From NCBI GenBank assembly GCA_963709995.1, contig CAVPYN010000004.1, positions 62,001 to 126,000 on the forward strand: DNA of 64,000 nucleotides, read 5' to 3'. Numbering within the stretch: the first letter of the stretch is position 1; each line of letters opens with the position of its first letter. The position numbers and the translations under genes are program-made. This stretch comes from JAUIIK01 sp963709995. GTDB lineage: Bacteria > Chloroflexota > Chloroflexia > Thermomicrobiales > CFX8. The notes under the pieces were generated by a model that was not told the DNA's origin, ran no database searches, and worked only from the letters and a program-made list of their open reading frames with translations. Positions 1-8,445 of this stretch are shown here, in pieces.

Positions 1-353
1 CCCGTCCCGGTAGGATTGATCAGGCGATCGAGATCCCGCCGCCTGATGCCGATTGCCGTCAACGGTTGCTGGAACTCTATAGCCGTGATCTCACGATCGA
101 GGTTGGCAACTGGGATCAAATCATCGAACGTACCGATGGGGTGAGCGCTGCGTTCATCCGGGAGTTGATCCGGAAGGCGGCGCTCTTCGCCGCAGACGAC
201 GAGCCCGGAGACGGGGAACTGACTATCGAGAAACGGCATCTTGACGATGCGCTCTACGAGATGATTACCGTTGGCGGGGCGCTCACTCGCAGCTTGCTTG
301 GCGCAACAACCGCTGACGACCTCGATCGGGCGGACCAACCAGCGGGCCGCTAG
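1..353 (+). CDS. AAA+ ATPase (CDC48-like), C-terminal part, 5' end outside window
   Basis: An open frame enters from the left edge (codons start at base 3) and stops at TAG 351-353. The first residues, RPGRIDQAIEIPPPD, match the sensor-2/arginine region (RPGR-x-D motif) that ends the AAA ATPase core of Cdc48/FtsH-type proteins. They are followed by the helical lid (about 60 residues, ending ELIRKAALFAADD) and a short acidic tail. Walker A and B lie outside the window. Family members use ATP hydrolysis to unfold or remodel proteins, but the substrate cannot be inferred here. The gene converges with the acidic protein encoded on the other strand. The family call is firm; the exact subfamily is not. 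Confidence 0.85.
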   Translation, partial: RPGRIDQAIEIPPPDADCRQRLLELYSRDLTIEVGNWDQIIERTDGVSAAFIRELIRKAALFAADDEPGDGELTIEKRHLDDALYEMITVGGALTRSLLGATTADDLDRADQPAGR

Positions 354-442
354 CCTGAAATGTTCACGGAGACGACGGGCTGATCTCAGTAGAGACGCCG
401 CCGTTGGCGCGTCTCGACGTCTCGATCTGTATTCCGTTGTTC

Positions 443-907
443 CTACAACAGATCGTCCGGGGCCCCGGAATCATCTTCGTCGATAGCCCCGGGCTGTTCG
501 CCCTCCTCAAGATCAAACGTGGACTCCTCGGAGGCAGGCTCCACATCGCCAAGCGACGCAACCTCCCCGGGCATGATTGTCATGATCTCCACGGACTCGA
601 CGCTGGATGCCACATCTTCGGACATTGGTGGAATGTCGGGAGTATCGAAACGAAGGAGCGGCATGTCGGGCCCGGTCGCATCTTCCTGCTCAGCATCTGG
701 CCCGGGAGGTTGGAGATCATCGAAGACATCCAGGGAATCGTCGGGAATGCTTGGCATCGCGCCGCTCTCGGAACTGCGGTCGAGTAGATCTCCAAGGCGT
801 TCCCGTTCGGCAAATGCGCCAGCGACAAGCCCCCCCATGGCCGCCGCGGCATCACGCGGGCGGATCGAACGCTTCTCTCGTTTCCCCGAATGATCTTCGC
901 CTGCCAT
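443..907 (-). CDS. acidic hypothetical protein, low complexity
   Basis: About 154 residues. The start is ATG at 907, nine bases after a GAAAGGA ribosome site; a longer in-frame TTG at 925 would overlap that site. The N-terminus is basic (KREKRSIRPRD), followed by a short alanine/glycine helix. The rest is very rich in Asp, Glu, Ser and Pro, with no predicted membrane segment, so most of the chain is probably disordered. No family is recognised. It converges on the AAA ATPase gene with an 89-base gap, which gives no functional clue. The clean ribosome site and full-length open frame are the main reasons to believe in it. Confidence 0.55.
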   Translation of the reverse strand: MAGEDHSGKREKRSIRPRDAAAAMGGLVAGAFAERERLGDLLDRSSESGAMPSIPDDSLDVFDDLQPPGPDAEQEDATGPDMPLLRFDTPDIPPMSEDVASSVESVEIMTIMPGEVASLGDVEPASEESTFDLEEGEQPGAIDEDDSGAPDDLL

Positions 908-1048
908 CTGCGAATGTCCTTTCAAACGGGATCGCTCTGCTTCGGGTCTGCATCATGCCTGCCCCGCATTCGATGCGGCCCTTCTCTGCATGCACGAATT
1001 AGCTTGTCGATTGTCGCTCACATCATAGCGGCACAACGAATGTTCTGG

Positions 1049-1738
1049 CTAATCCGCTTCAGCGCGGCGAAGCCGGGGCAAGCGCCGGGGTCGCGCGCTG
1101 TCACCCTTGCGGGTGCGTATGCCGAAGAGGTTGAAGAAGAGGTCGACCGAGGGACCAATCAGGATGGCGAAGATAAGCGTGCCGATTCCAAACGATCCAC
1201 CAAGCAGGATGCCGAGCGTCACGACAGTAATCTCCATGCCCCAGCGGATAAAACCGATCCTGATGTTGGTTCGGCGCGTGAGCGCCAGCATGAATGCGTC
1301 GCGAGGGCCAGCCCCGAAACCAGTTTTGATGTAGAGCGCTGTCGCAAACCCTAACAACAGTGCCGAGCCGACCAGCATCACGATCTGCGCTGGCAGCCAG
1401 CTGCCTTTCGGGATCAGATTGAACTCCAGAAAGACATCCGTCCAGACACCGATAAAGAACATGTTCGAGACCGTCCCGATTCCCGGTTTGATCCCCATGA
1501 TCCAGGAAGCAACCAGGATCAGCAGCCCGATGACGATGCCGGCCATTCCGAGAGTTAGCGGCGTCTGGAGCGAGATCCCATGGTGAAAGACGGTCCAGGA
1601 GTTCGCGCCCAGGTTGCTCTGAAGCGAAAGCACCATCGCCAGGGCGAAGAGCGCCAACGCCACCATGAGGACCGCGAAATCCAGGGCGAAGCGGCCCGGA
1701 TGTTGGAGCCGTTCCCGGAGGCTAGTGTAGGGATGCAT
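1049..1738 (-). CDS. YczE/YitT-type integral membrane protein
   Basis: 229 residues with five to six hydrophobic segments, and a basic C-terminus (RTRKGDSARPRRLPRLRR) expected in the cytoplasm. Sequence marks typical of the YczE/YyaS family are the NLGANSWTVFHHGIS loop after helix 1, the GFGAGPRDAFMLAL stretch and the closing GTLIFAILIGPSVDLF helix. The family is widespread in Gram-positives and Chloroflexota; Bacillus YczE affects surfactin production, but its biochemical role is unknown. No ribosome site precedes the ATG at 1738; a pyrimidine-rich tract lies there instead, so the start is the least certain part. Its stop is 141 bases from the acidic gene on the same strand. Confidence 0.85.
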   Translation of the reverse strand: MHPYTSLRERLQHPGRFALDFAVLMVALALFALAMVLSLQSNLGANSWTVFHHGISLQTPLTLGMAGIVIGLLILVASWIMGIKPGIGTVSNMFFIGVWTDVFLEFNLIPKGSWLPAQIVMLVGSALLLGFATALYIKTGFGAGPRDAFMLALTRRTNIRIGFIRWGMEITVVTLGILLGGSFGIGTLIFAILIGPSVDLFFNLFGIRTRKGDSARPRRLPRLRRAEAD

Positions 1739-1905
1739 GGAGAGGGAGGGAACAGGGAAGGAGCAACAAGGAACGGGGAATAAGGAAGGCTGACGAATTG
1801 GCGAGGCGATCTTGAGGATTCATGGTTCCGCAGCCCTTGCCATGATCGGCAGGTTGACTCATCAGCTGGCAATCCATTGGGATCTCTGCGCCTCCCGTTT
1901 TCCGC

Positions 1906-3318
1906 CTATCGACTGATTGCCGGGGCCGTCTCGGGCTCCTCGACGCGATCGACTCGTGGTGAGCGTGCGGGCGTGGCTTCGTCATCGTCCTCTGCTTCAA
2001 GGATGCTGCGGGTCGTCCAGTCGCCCTGCCGGTAGCGCCAGATATTCAACAACATCAGCACGATGGTATCGAGCAGCATCGCAATGTAGATGCCCCGAAT
2101 TCCCCAACCAAAGACGACGCCGAAGAGATAGGCCAACGGCACACGCAACACCCAGATCGTGATCGAGGTCGAAAACATCGGGTAGCGCGTATCTCCCGCG
2201 CCACGCAGAATGCCGGCCATCACAAAGCCGATCGCCAGAGGCGGTTGGATGATCGCGATCAGGCGCAGCGCTTCGACGCCCGCGGTCACAATCGCATCTT
2301 TGTCCGCGCCGCTGGCGGCGAATTGCATGATCGGTTCGGCAAAGACAAAGAAGATCACGCCCATCATGCTCATCCAGGCCAGGCACCAGCGAGTCGCGGT
2401 CATGCCGACGTGGCGGGCGCGCTCCGGATTTCGACCACCGATGGCCTGGCCGACCAGCGAGGTCGCCGCCATCGAGAAACCGAAACCCGGAAACATCGAG
2501 AGGAACATCGCGTTCTGGGCAACCTGATTGCCGGCGGTGACCGCCGTACCAAGCATGAAGACGACGATGACGAACACGATCTGACCAGCTGAACGAAGAA
2601 CCGACTCGCCCATCGATGGCAGGCCAATATCCGCCAGGCGTTTGATCCGGTCCCGGTCGGGCCTCCAGCCGTCGCGTCCAGCGACGGTCAGGCCCCGGCG
2701 GCCCTGCCAGAGCAGCACCCACATGATCGCCGCGCCGATGCCACGCGAGAAGACCATCGCGAGCGCTGCGCCGGTCACCCCGAGCTCCGGGATAAAGAGA
2801 AATCCAAAGACCAGCACGTAGACGAGCGCGATGTTGATGACGTTCATGAAGGCGGTGACGACCATCGACGTGCGAGTATCGCCGACACCACGCAGCGCGC
2901 CGCTCAGAATGAACATGATCGCCATGAAGATGAAGCTGAGCGAGGTGATTTGCAGGAACTTCGCGCCCTCGGCGACGACATCCGGCTCAGCGCCGAGCAA
3001 CCGCATGACCGGGGCCGCAAGCACGATCGTCAACGGGGTCAGCACCAGGGACAGAATGACTCCAGCGGAAATTGACTGCTTGGTGATGGCGTCGCCTTCG
3101 TTGGCGATGCGCCGCGCGCCGACGGCATGGGCAATCAGCACCGTCGTGCCCATGGAGACGGCGAAGAAGGCGGTGATGACGATTACCTGCACCTGGCTGG
3201 CGGTGCCGACTCCGGCAACCGCGGCTGCGCCGAGGCGGGCGACCATTAGGGTAGTAATGAAGCCAAGCGCGGCCTGCATGAAGTTTTCGAGGATCGAAGG
3301 CCAGGCCAGGCCTAGCAC
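1906..3318 (-). CDS. MATE-family efflux transporter
   Basis: 470 residues, about twelve membrane helices in two homologous halves, the usual length for NorM/DinF-type multidrug and toxin extrusion antiporters, which export cationic compounds using Na+ or H+ gradients. Family marks are LAWPSILENFMQ in helix 1, GALRGVGDTRTSM in the first half and AGILRGAGDTRYPM in the second. The annotated start is GTG at 3318, but the usual N-terminal helix lead-in (EIRRSVLGLAWPS) continues in frame upstream to a TAA with no ATG, GTG or TTG. The true start may be non-standard, or a small frameshift may separate it from a TTG near 3427. The C-terminus ends in a charged tail. Confidence 0.92.
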   Translation of the reverse strand: MLGLAWPSILENFMQAALGFITTLMVARLGAAAVAGVGTASQVQVIVITAFFAVSMGTTVLIAHAVGARRIANEGDAITKQSISAGVILSLVLTPLTIVLAAPVMRLLGAEPDVVAEGAKFLQITSLSFIFMAIMFILSGALRGVGDTRTSMVVTAFMNVINIALVYVLVFGFLFIPELGVTGAALAMVFSRGIGAAIMWVLLWQGRRGLTVAGRDGWRPDRDRIKRLADIGLPSMGESVLRSAGQIVFVIVVFMLGTAVTAGNQVAQNAMFLSMFPGFGFSMAATSLVGQAIGGRNPERARHVGMTATRWCLAWMSMMGVIFFVFAEPIMQFAASGADKDAIVTAGVEALRLIAIIQPPLAIGFVMAGILRGAGDTRYPMFSTSITIWVLRVPLAYLFGVVFGWGIRGIYIAMLLDTIVLMLLNIWRYRQGDWTTRSILEAEDDDEATPARSPRVDRVEEPETAPAISR

Positions 3319-3606
3319 CGAGCGCCGGATCTCCCCGGCGTCGGACTCTATTTGAGCGGGCTCGGCTGTTGCCGGCTGGCGGGTTTACACCGTAGACACT
3401 GGCATCTCCATTGATGCATGCAAACAAAAAGAAAGGCGCGCTTCGCGCGGAATGCGGAGCGGCCGGCCGGGATGCTAATGAAGCCTAACAGCGCCTTCAT
3501 CGACCGGTCAATGCGTGGTTCTTCCTATATTCTATGACGCTGGTGGCATCGTGATATTTGGTCCGTGATTCCGTTTGTCGAGAAGGGTGGCTGGCTATCC
3601 GAATCC

Positions 3607-4899
3607 TCAGCCTGCCCAGTACCCGTTCACAAACAGATGGGTGGTGAACGCGAGAATCAGAATCATGGCAAGACTCAGGACAGCGCGGGCGGCTTCACTG
3701 CGGATATGCGCCAGGATGAGGAACGCAGGAAACAGCACGGCGACGTAGCGATTGACGCTCTGGGGGCTGCCGGAGAGCGCCGGGACCAGGGTGAAGACCA
3801 GCACGAACGCCCCGTAGGTCGGGCGGTATCTCCGCCACAGCACTACCCCAGCCGCCAGGAAGAGCCAGAGCAGCGTCGTATCGAACAACAGATACACCGG
3901 GGCAAGGGTTGAGCTGTTCGGCGGGTAGAAGAGCAACGGCCCTTCATCGCCCGTCAGGTAGCGCGTGCCCATCAAGAGCACCGCGCTGAACGGTTCTCGA
4001 TGCCAGTGAGCTTCCGTATCGAAGAACACTCTGTAACTGCCGAACGTCGCCTGCAGGTAGGCGAAGTAGGCGACAGCGCCCAGCGGCGCGGCCAGGATCC
4101 AGGCGCCGGGAAGGAGATCGCGCGCTGACCGGCCACGTTGTGAGAGCAGTTCGACCGCCAACGGGATGATAAGCAACACCCCGACAAGCTTGGTCGCGCT
4201 GCCAGCGATCCCGAACAACGCCGCCCGGCCCCACTGGCCGCGACGAGCGTAGTAGATCGCCCCGGCCGCGGCAAATAGCAGCAGCGCCTCGTTGTAGACG
4301 GCTGAGAAGAAGAACGCCCCCGGGAAGATCAGCAGGAAGTAGACCGTCCGCCAGGCGATCCGACCGCCATACTCCGCCGCGAAGAGCCGGTAGATGTAAA
4401 TCAATGCCCCAGCAAGGGACAGGTGGACGACCACCAGCGCAGCCATGACATCGCTGCCTGGCAGGACGGCGTCGACAAACCGGATCAACAGCGGGAACAA
4501 CGGGAAGAACGCGACCGAAGAAGGATAGGCGGGATCGTAGCTGTATCCCTGGTTTGCGATTGTCAGATACCAGCCGGAGTCCCAGCGGACAGAGTAGCGG
4601 AAGAGCCACATGACGTCGATTTCGGACGGCCACTGGGTAACGATCGGGAGTTGCCCCCAACCAAGCGACACAAGCAATATCCCGAAACGCCAGATAACGA
4701 ACAGCCCGGCTATCCGAGCCATCGTTTGGATCGTCACCCGTGAGGCGATTGCCGGTCGAGCACGCCCGAAGACACGCTCGACCCAGGTTCCCGAACGTGG
4801 CAGCGGCCAGTCGAGCGTTGGAGCGCCGCTCGGGGTCAGGTTGAGCTCTCGGCGGTCGCCAGTCGATGCCACGAGACCGTCCTGTGACTGATAGTCCAA
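3607..4899 (-). CDS. PIG-V-like mannosyltransferase family membrane protein
   Basis: 430 residues, about ten membrane helices. The diagnostic part is the first periplasmic loop, RWDSGWYLTIANQGY, followed by SSVAFFPLFPLLIRF. It matches the conserved Asp-containing loop and FFPL motif of PIG-V/GPI mannosyltransferase-2-like polyprenol-phosphate-sugar glycosyltransferases. Bacterial members probably add sugars to lipids or secreted proteins outside the membrane. The start is TTG at 4899 with only a weak ribosome site (GTAGG); the first 60 residues are a hydrophilic cytoplasmic tail. A 7-bp inverted repeat sits just upstream (4911-4928) and could be an operator. Confidence 0.85.
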   Translation of the reverse strand: MDYQSQDGLVASTGDRRELNLTPSGAPTLDWPLPRSGTWVERVFGRARPAIASRVTIQTMARIAGLFVIWRFGILLVSLGWGQLPIVTQWPSEIDVMWLFRYSVRWDSGWYLTIANQGYSYDPAYPSSVAFFPLFPLLIRFVDAVLPGSDVMAALVVVHLSLAGALIYIYRLFAAEYGGRIAWRTVYFLLIFPGAFFFSAVYNEALLLFAAAGAIYYARRGQWGRAALFGIAGSATKLVGVLLIIPLAVELLSQRGRSARDLLPGAWILAAPLGAVAYFAYLQATFGSYRVFFDTEAHWHREPFSAVLLMGTRYLTGDEGPLLFYPPNSSTLAPVYLLFDTTLLWLFLAAGVVLWRRYRPTYGAFVLVFTLVPALSGSPQSVNRYVAVLFPAFLILAHIRSEAARAVLSLAMILILAFTTHLFVNGYWAG

Positions 4900-4910
4900 G
4901 TTTACCTACA

Positions 4911-4928
4911 TACGTACGCTTGTACGTA
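4911..4928. promoter_or_regulatory. TACGTAC inverted repeat upstream of the PIG-V gene
   Basis: TACGTAC, a GCTT spacer and GTACGTA form a perfect 7-bp inverted repeat 12 bases from the TTG start of the mannosyltransferase gene, in the gap shared with the divergent lipoprotein gene. Size and position suit a dimeric repressor site. A related GTGTACGTACAC palindrome precedes the YhaO gene at 45314. Function is inferred only from symmetry and location. Confidence 0.35.
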
Positions 4929-5029
4929 CGTCAAGTCTACTCCAGGACCAGCGGGCGATGGCAAGCCGGGATCCGGTTTCGTACGATCAGAAGCAGGGCG
5001 GCACTTCGTTCAGCAAGGAGTGAGGGCCC

Positions 5030-6302
5030 GTGCTTCTAGCCTCGGCCATCGCAGTCGGCCTTTTGCTCGCCGGGAGCCTGGCCACGGGTTGCTCTGATTC
5101 TGGTCGCGGTGAGCCTGATATCACGCCCTCGTCAACGATCTCATCACCTTCGGCAAACACATCGACGCCATCTGGCGCATCGCCAGGTACCGTCACTCCA
5201 ACCAGCCCGCCGCCGGAGCCCACTATGTCTCCAACCGAAAGACAGGCGCGGCGGATCCTAGGCCTCGTGCCAGTCAAACCGGCCAACATCGACCTCTTCA
5301 CCTCCGACTATTTGCCCTATCCTGTCTATCCAGAAGCCTATCCTGATGGCCCGCCAATGATGCCCGCCACCGGCGTCACGTGGACTACTGCTGAGATCCG
5401 CGCGGACTTGGAGGCATTCCTTTCCGCATCGCACGACCTGAACGTTCAAAAGGTAGAAGAAACCCTGGCCTTGTTTGACGATGAGCAGGTCGTCGCGCGC
5501 GTGCCCGATCCCAATCTGCGTGCCGCGTTCGTCATCTTGAATATCACGATTGCCGCTTCTGCTATCGAGGCGGTCTTAAGCAGCGGCGTCTACGGGGAAA
5601 CGCTCAGCTGGGATGAAACCGGCCGGGCATTTACCGAAACCTCGACGACCGACGCGGATGGCAAACGTTACATCAGCATGAGCGAACACTACCGGCACGA
5701 GCATTTCTCCCAGGTCGCTCCGAACCTGGTCCATGCGCTGCTCCATCACGACGAACAGTTCAGCTACCCAGAGGACGCTGTCAATCTGACCATCGCCAGC
5801 GTTGTCTACCTGCAGTTGGCCGTACTCCAGCCGGGCATTGTCTACCAGGGAACCGAGCTCTGCCGCCTGAACAATACCTTTGCCATGGCGCTGACTCAAC
5901 TCCCATCCACCCGGATCAGCTGAAATCGAGCTCATCGTCCCCGGCGGGACGAACATTCTTCCCGGGAGTCCGGAAGACGCGCAGGATTTCTGGAGCCTTG
6001 TCGTTGAATACGAAGGTCTGTCACCGGCTTCATCTCTCACGACGAAGATTCTCCGGGGGATGCTGGTTCCCGGTGTGATCGTGCCTGAGGAGATGTGGTA
6101 CGGCGAAGATCTGGCAGATTTGATCGGTGGCAATATCTCTCCAGACGTGCTCGGGTGGTCCGAACGCGTCCAGCTATCGGTGTTGCTGACGATGATCTCA
6201 ACCACCGAGATCGCCGCGTTGCTCGGAACCACGCCGGAGTACGCGATCGAATTGTTTGACCTGGGTCAGGTTGAGGTGGTCATCGGAACAGGCGGCTCGT
6301 AG
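5030..6302 (+). pseudogene. secreted lipoprotein-like protein of unknown function, split by a frameshift
   Basis: GTG start at 5030, nine bases after AAGGAG. A signal peptide ends in LATGC (a weak lipobox), followed by a Ser/Thr/Pro-rich linker of about 50 residues and a globular region. The first frame stops at TGA 5921-5923. The +1 frame is open from 5895 and continues smoothly (ELIVPGGTNILPGSPEDAQ...) to TAG at 6302, giving about 423 residues if joined. Removing one C from the CCC run at 5910-5912 restores PSTGSAEIELIVPGG, so a single-base insertion (mutation or sequencing error) explains the break. No known family is recognised. Likely role: an exported, membrane-anchored protein at the cell surface. 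Confidence 0.7.
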
Positions 6303-6314
6303 TAGCCAGCAGCG

Positions 6315-6965
6315 TTACCTGTCGCGGAGCAGCGCCCGCACTTCATCGTCGGTCGTTGGGGAGAAATCGTCGTACCAGATCCCGACGGCGTGGAAAGGGG
6401 TTGGTTGCACCGGGCAGATGAAATCGTCGACAAGCTCGGCGATCATACCCGCTGTCTCCGGAGCTGCAACTGGCACGGCCGCGGCGATCCAGGCTGGTTC
6501 GAACTGCCGTATGGCGGCAATCGCCGCGCGCATCGTCGCCCCGGTCGCCAGGCCATCGTCAACAAGTACGACGATCCGGTCCTTGAGCTCGGGCCAGGGA
6601 CGATCACCCCTGTAGGCCTCTTCGCGGCGTTGAAGCTCATTGGTTTCGCGTTCGAAGACACTCTCAATCTGCTCCTGAGACACGCCGGAATACTGAACGA
6701 CATCCTGGTTGAACACCCGTGTGCCGCCTCTTGCGATCGCGCCCATCGCGAGCTCGGGCTGGCCGGGGACGCCGAGTTTGCGGACGACAAAGACATCCAG
6801 CGTCGCGCCAAGCATCCGGGCTAGTTCATAGCCGACCGGCACGCCCCCACGGGGCAGCGCCAGGACGACGATGCCATCACGGCCACCGTAGCGTTCTCGC
6901 ATGGTTTCACCAAGCACCCGTCCCGCCTCGGCGCGGTCCCGGAATCGGCGGTCTGGTTTGAACAT
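6315..6965 (-). CDS. phosphoribosyltransferase-fold protein
   Basis: 216 residues. The PRPP-binding loop VLVDDGLATGATM (residues about 133-145) is the classic type-I phosphoribosyltransferase signature, and ALPRGGVPVGYELA near residue 36 is the N-terminal substrate-side motif of the stand-alone family often annotated 'putative phosphoribosyl transferase'. Such proteins differ from purine or pyrimidine salvage enzymes, and their base substrate is unknown. The family is sometimes fused to hydrolases or found beside stress genes; here it stands alone, tail-to-tail 12 bases from the frameshifted lipoprotein. ATG start at 6965 with an AGGA very close to the start. Confidence 0.9.
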   Translation of the reverse strand: MFKPDRRFRDRAEAGRVLGETMRERYGGRDGIVVLALPRGGVPVGYELARMLGATLDVFVVRKLGVPGQPELAMGAIARGGTRVFNQDVVQYSGVSQEQIESVFERETNELQRREEAYRGDRPWPELKDRIVVLVDDGLATGATMRAAIAAIRQFEPAWIAAAVPVAAPETAGMIAELVDDFICPVQPTPFHAVGIWYDDFSPTTDDEVRALLRDR

Positions 6966-7141
6966 TCCTAGAAAGACGGTCAGCTCCGTTCATAGTTGGA
7001 AAGGTCGAACTTACGCTCTGGTCCGTGGCTTGGAACTCAATTGTATCGGACTATTTCGACGGTCTGGCATCACACTGGCGGAGGCGCCCTCGCGTATGAT
7101 TGCCGTAATCGCACCAGTTCACCTTTGATGGAGGTTTTAGC

Positions 7142-7699
7142 ATGGTAACCAGCAAGTTCCTCACCGCCGAAGATGTTTGGAACATGGACGACGACGGCTG
7201 CCGGCATGAGTTGATACGAGGAGAATTGATTTCGATGCCGCCGACAAACGACGAGCATGGCAGCCTGATGCTCCATCTGGGCGCTCTGCTCTGGAACTAC
7301 CAGCAATCCCACCCTGAGGTGTTTAGCGTTGCTGGTGACACCGGATTCAGGCTGGGGAATGATCCTGATATCTTGCTTGGACCGGACCTCGCGACGATCC
7401 GAACTGACCGGTTGCCACCCGATTTTCCGCGCGGAACCTACTTCGACATCGTGCCCGACCTGGTGATCGAGATTCTCTCCCCTTCCGAGCGTGTCGGGCA
7501 GATCAACGCGAAAGTCGATGTCTATCTCGAAGCCGGTGTCAGGCTTATCTGGTTGATCGATCCCGCGGAGCGCAATGTCACGATTTATGCACAGAACCGC
7601 CAGATGAAGGTCATCGGCATCGATGATGAGCTTGACGGTGGGGAGGTGCTGCCGGAGTTCAGGCTGCCTTTGCGAGAATTCTTCGGGACGGACAGGTAA
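7142..7699 (+). CDS. Uma2-family (DUF820) putative endonuclease
   Basis: 185 residues; ATG start seven to eight bases after GGAGG. The fold is the PD-(D/E)XK restriction-endonuclease type. RHELIRGELISMPP is the N-terminal motif, LLGPDLATI carries the catalytic Asp, and PDLVIEILSPSE carries the Glu-x-x element, followed by the IWLIDP strand. Uma2 genes are multi-copy in Cyanobacteria and Chloroflexota, and their physiological role is unsettled; proposals include DNA cleavage linked to mobile elements. The gene stands alone between convergent and divergent neighbours, without a partner that would suggest a toxin-antitoxin or restriction role. Confidence 0.9.
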   Translation: MVTSKFLTAEDVWNMDDDGCRHELIRGELISMPPTNDEHGSLMLHLGALLWNYQQSHPEVFSVAGDTGFRLGNDPDILLGPDLATIRTDRLPPDFPRGTYFDIVPDLVIEILSPSERVGQINAKVDVYLEAGVRLIWLIDPAERNVTIYAQNRQMKVIGIDDELDGGEVLPEFRLPLREFFGTDR

Positions 7700-7753
7700 A
7701 TGTAGGGGCATTGGGCCATGCGTATTCGGGATCTGGAAGGCGGTTCGGGCCGG

Positions 7754-8445
7754 TTAAGGTTGTCGTGGTTCGACGATCTGTAGAGTGCCTATCTCGAGCT
7801 GTGCCGAGCGCGTTTCATGCGATTCCGGTTGGTGGAAGATGAGCCGGACATCCCAGTTTCCCGGCTGATCGATCGTGATCGTGCCTTCGTAGGTTCCATG
7901 TCCAGCCGCGGCAAGATCCTGGATCGACGCGCCCGGACCAGTCAACGCGACCCGCATCTCTTCAGGCAACCCCTCGACCAATGTGACGCGTTCAGGCAGC
8001 GGATCGCCGGTCGCGGCGTCGACGAAGCTGGCTCGAACTCACCCGCCTCAAAGCCGGAGATCCTGGCTGCGTCCAAATCATTCAGTCCGCCCAGATCGTG
8101 CAGGACCAGCGTCACGCGCAAACGCGCCTGCTCGTCGTGGCCCGGCGCGGGATCCACCTCCAGTTCTTCGGCAGGCTGTGTGGCCGCGCGCACCGTGGAG
8201 AGGTAGCAGCCCCCGAGCGCAGTCAGCAATCGCGTCCAGACGGCCGGCTCAATCTCCCAATCAACCGGGCCAGTCAGAACCTCCAGGAACGCCGTTCGCG
8301 CCAGCGTCAACGTCGTTTCGCTGTCACCGGTCAGGACGAATGCCACTCGGGCCAGGTCCCGCTGGAGCGCATCGACGATCTCGCGGGGAGCGGTTTTGCT
8401 CTCCGATCGGGCAGCGCTGGCGGCATATGCCCTGGCGCGGCTCAC
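7754..8445 (-). pseudogene. internally deleted relic of the sigma-like/propeller family
   Basis: The first frame (ATG 8445, stop 7942) encodes about 135 residues similar to the sigma-like N-terminal half of the two upstream paralogues (e.g. ARVAFVLTGDSETTLTLART). It then runs into unrelated sequence. Directly at that point another frame opens (VRASFVDAATGDPLPERVTL, to the stop at 7754) that matches the C-terminal Ig-like domain of the paralogue at 11468 (VIARFVEVESGDPLPESVTL). The membrane segment, linker and propeller (about 2 kb) are missing, and the two ends are joined out of frame near 8030. The ATG overlaps the stop of the upstream gene (ATGA), so it was the last gene of the operon. Either a deletion pseudogene or an assembly collapse. 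Confidence 0.75.
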
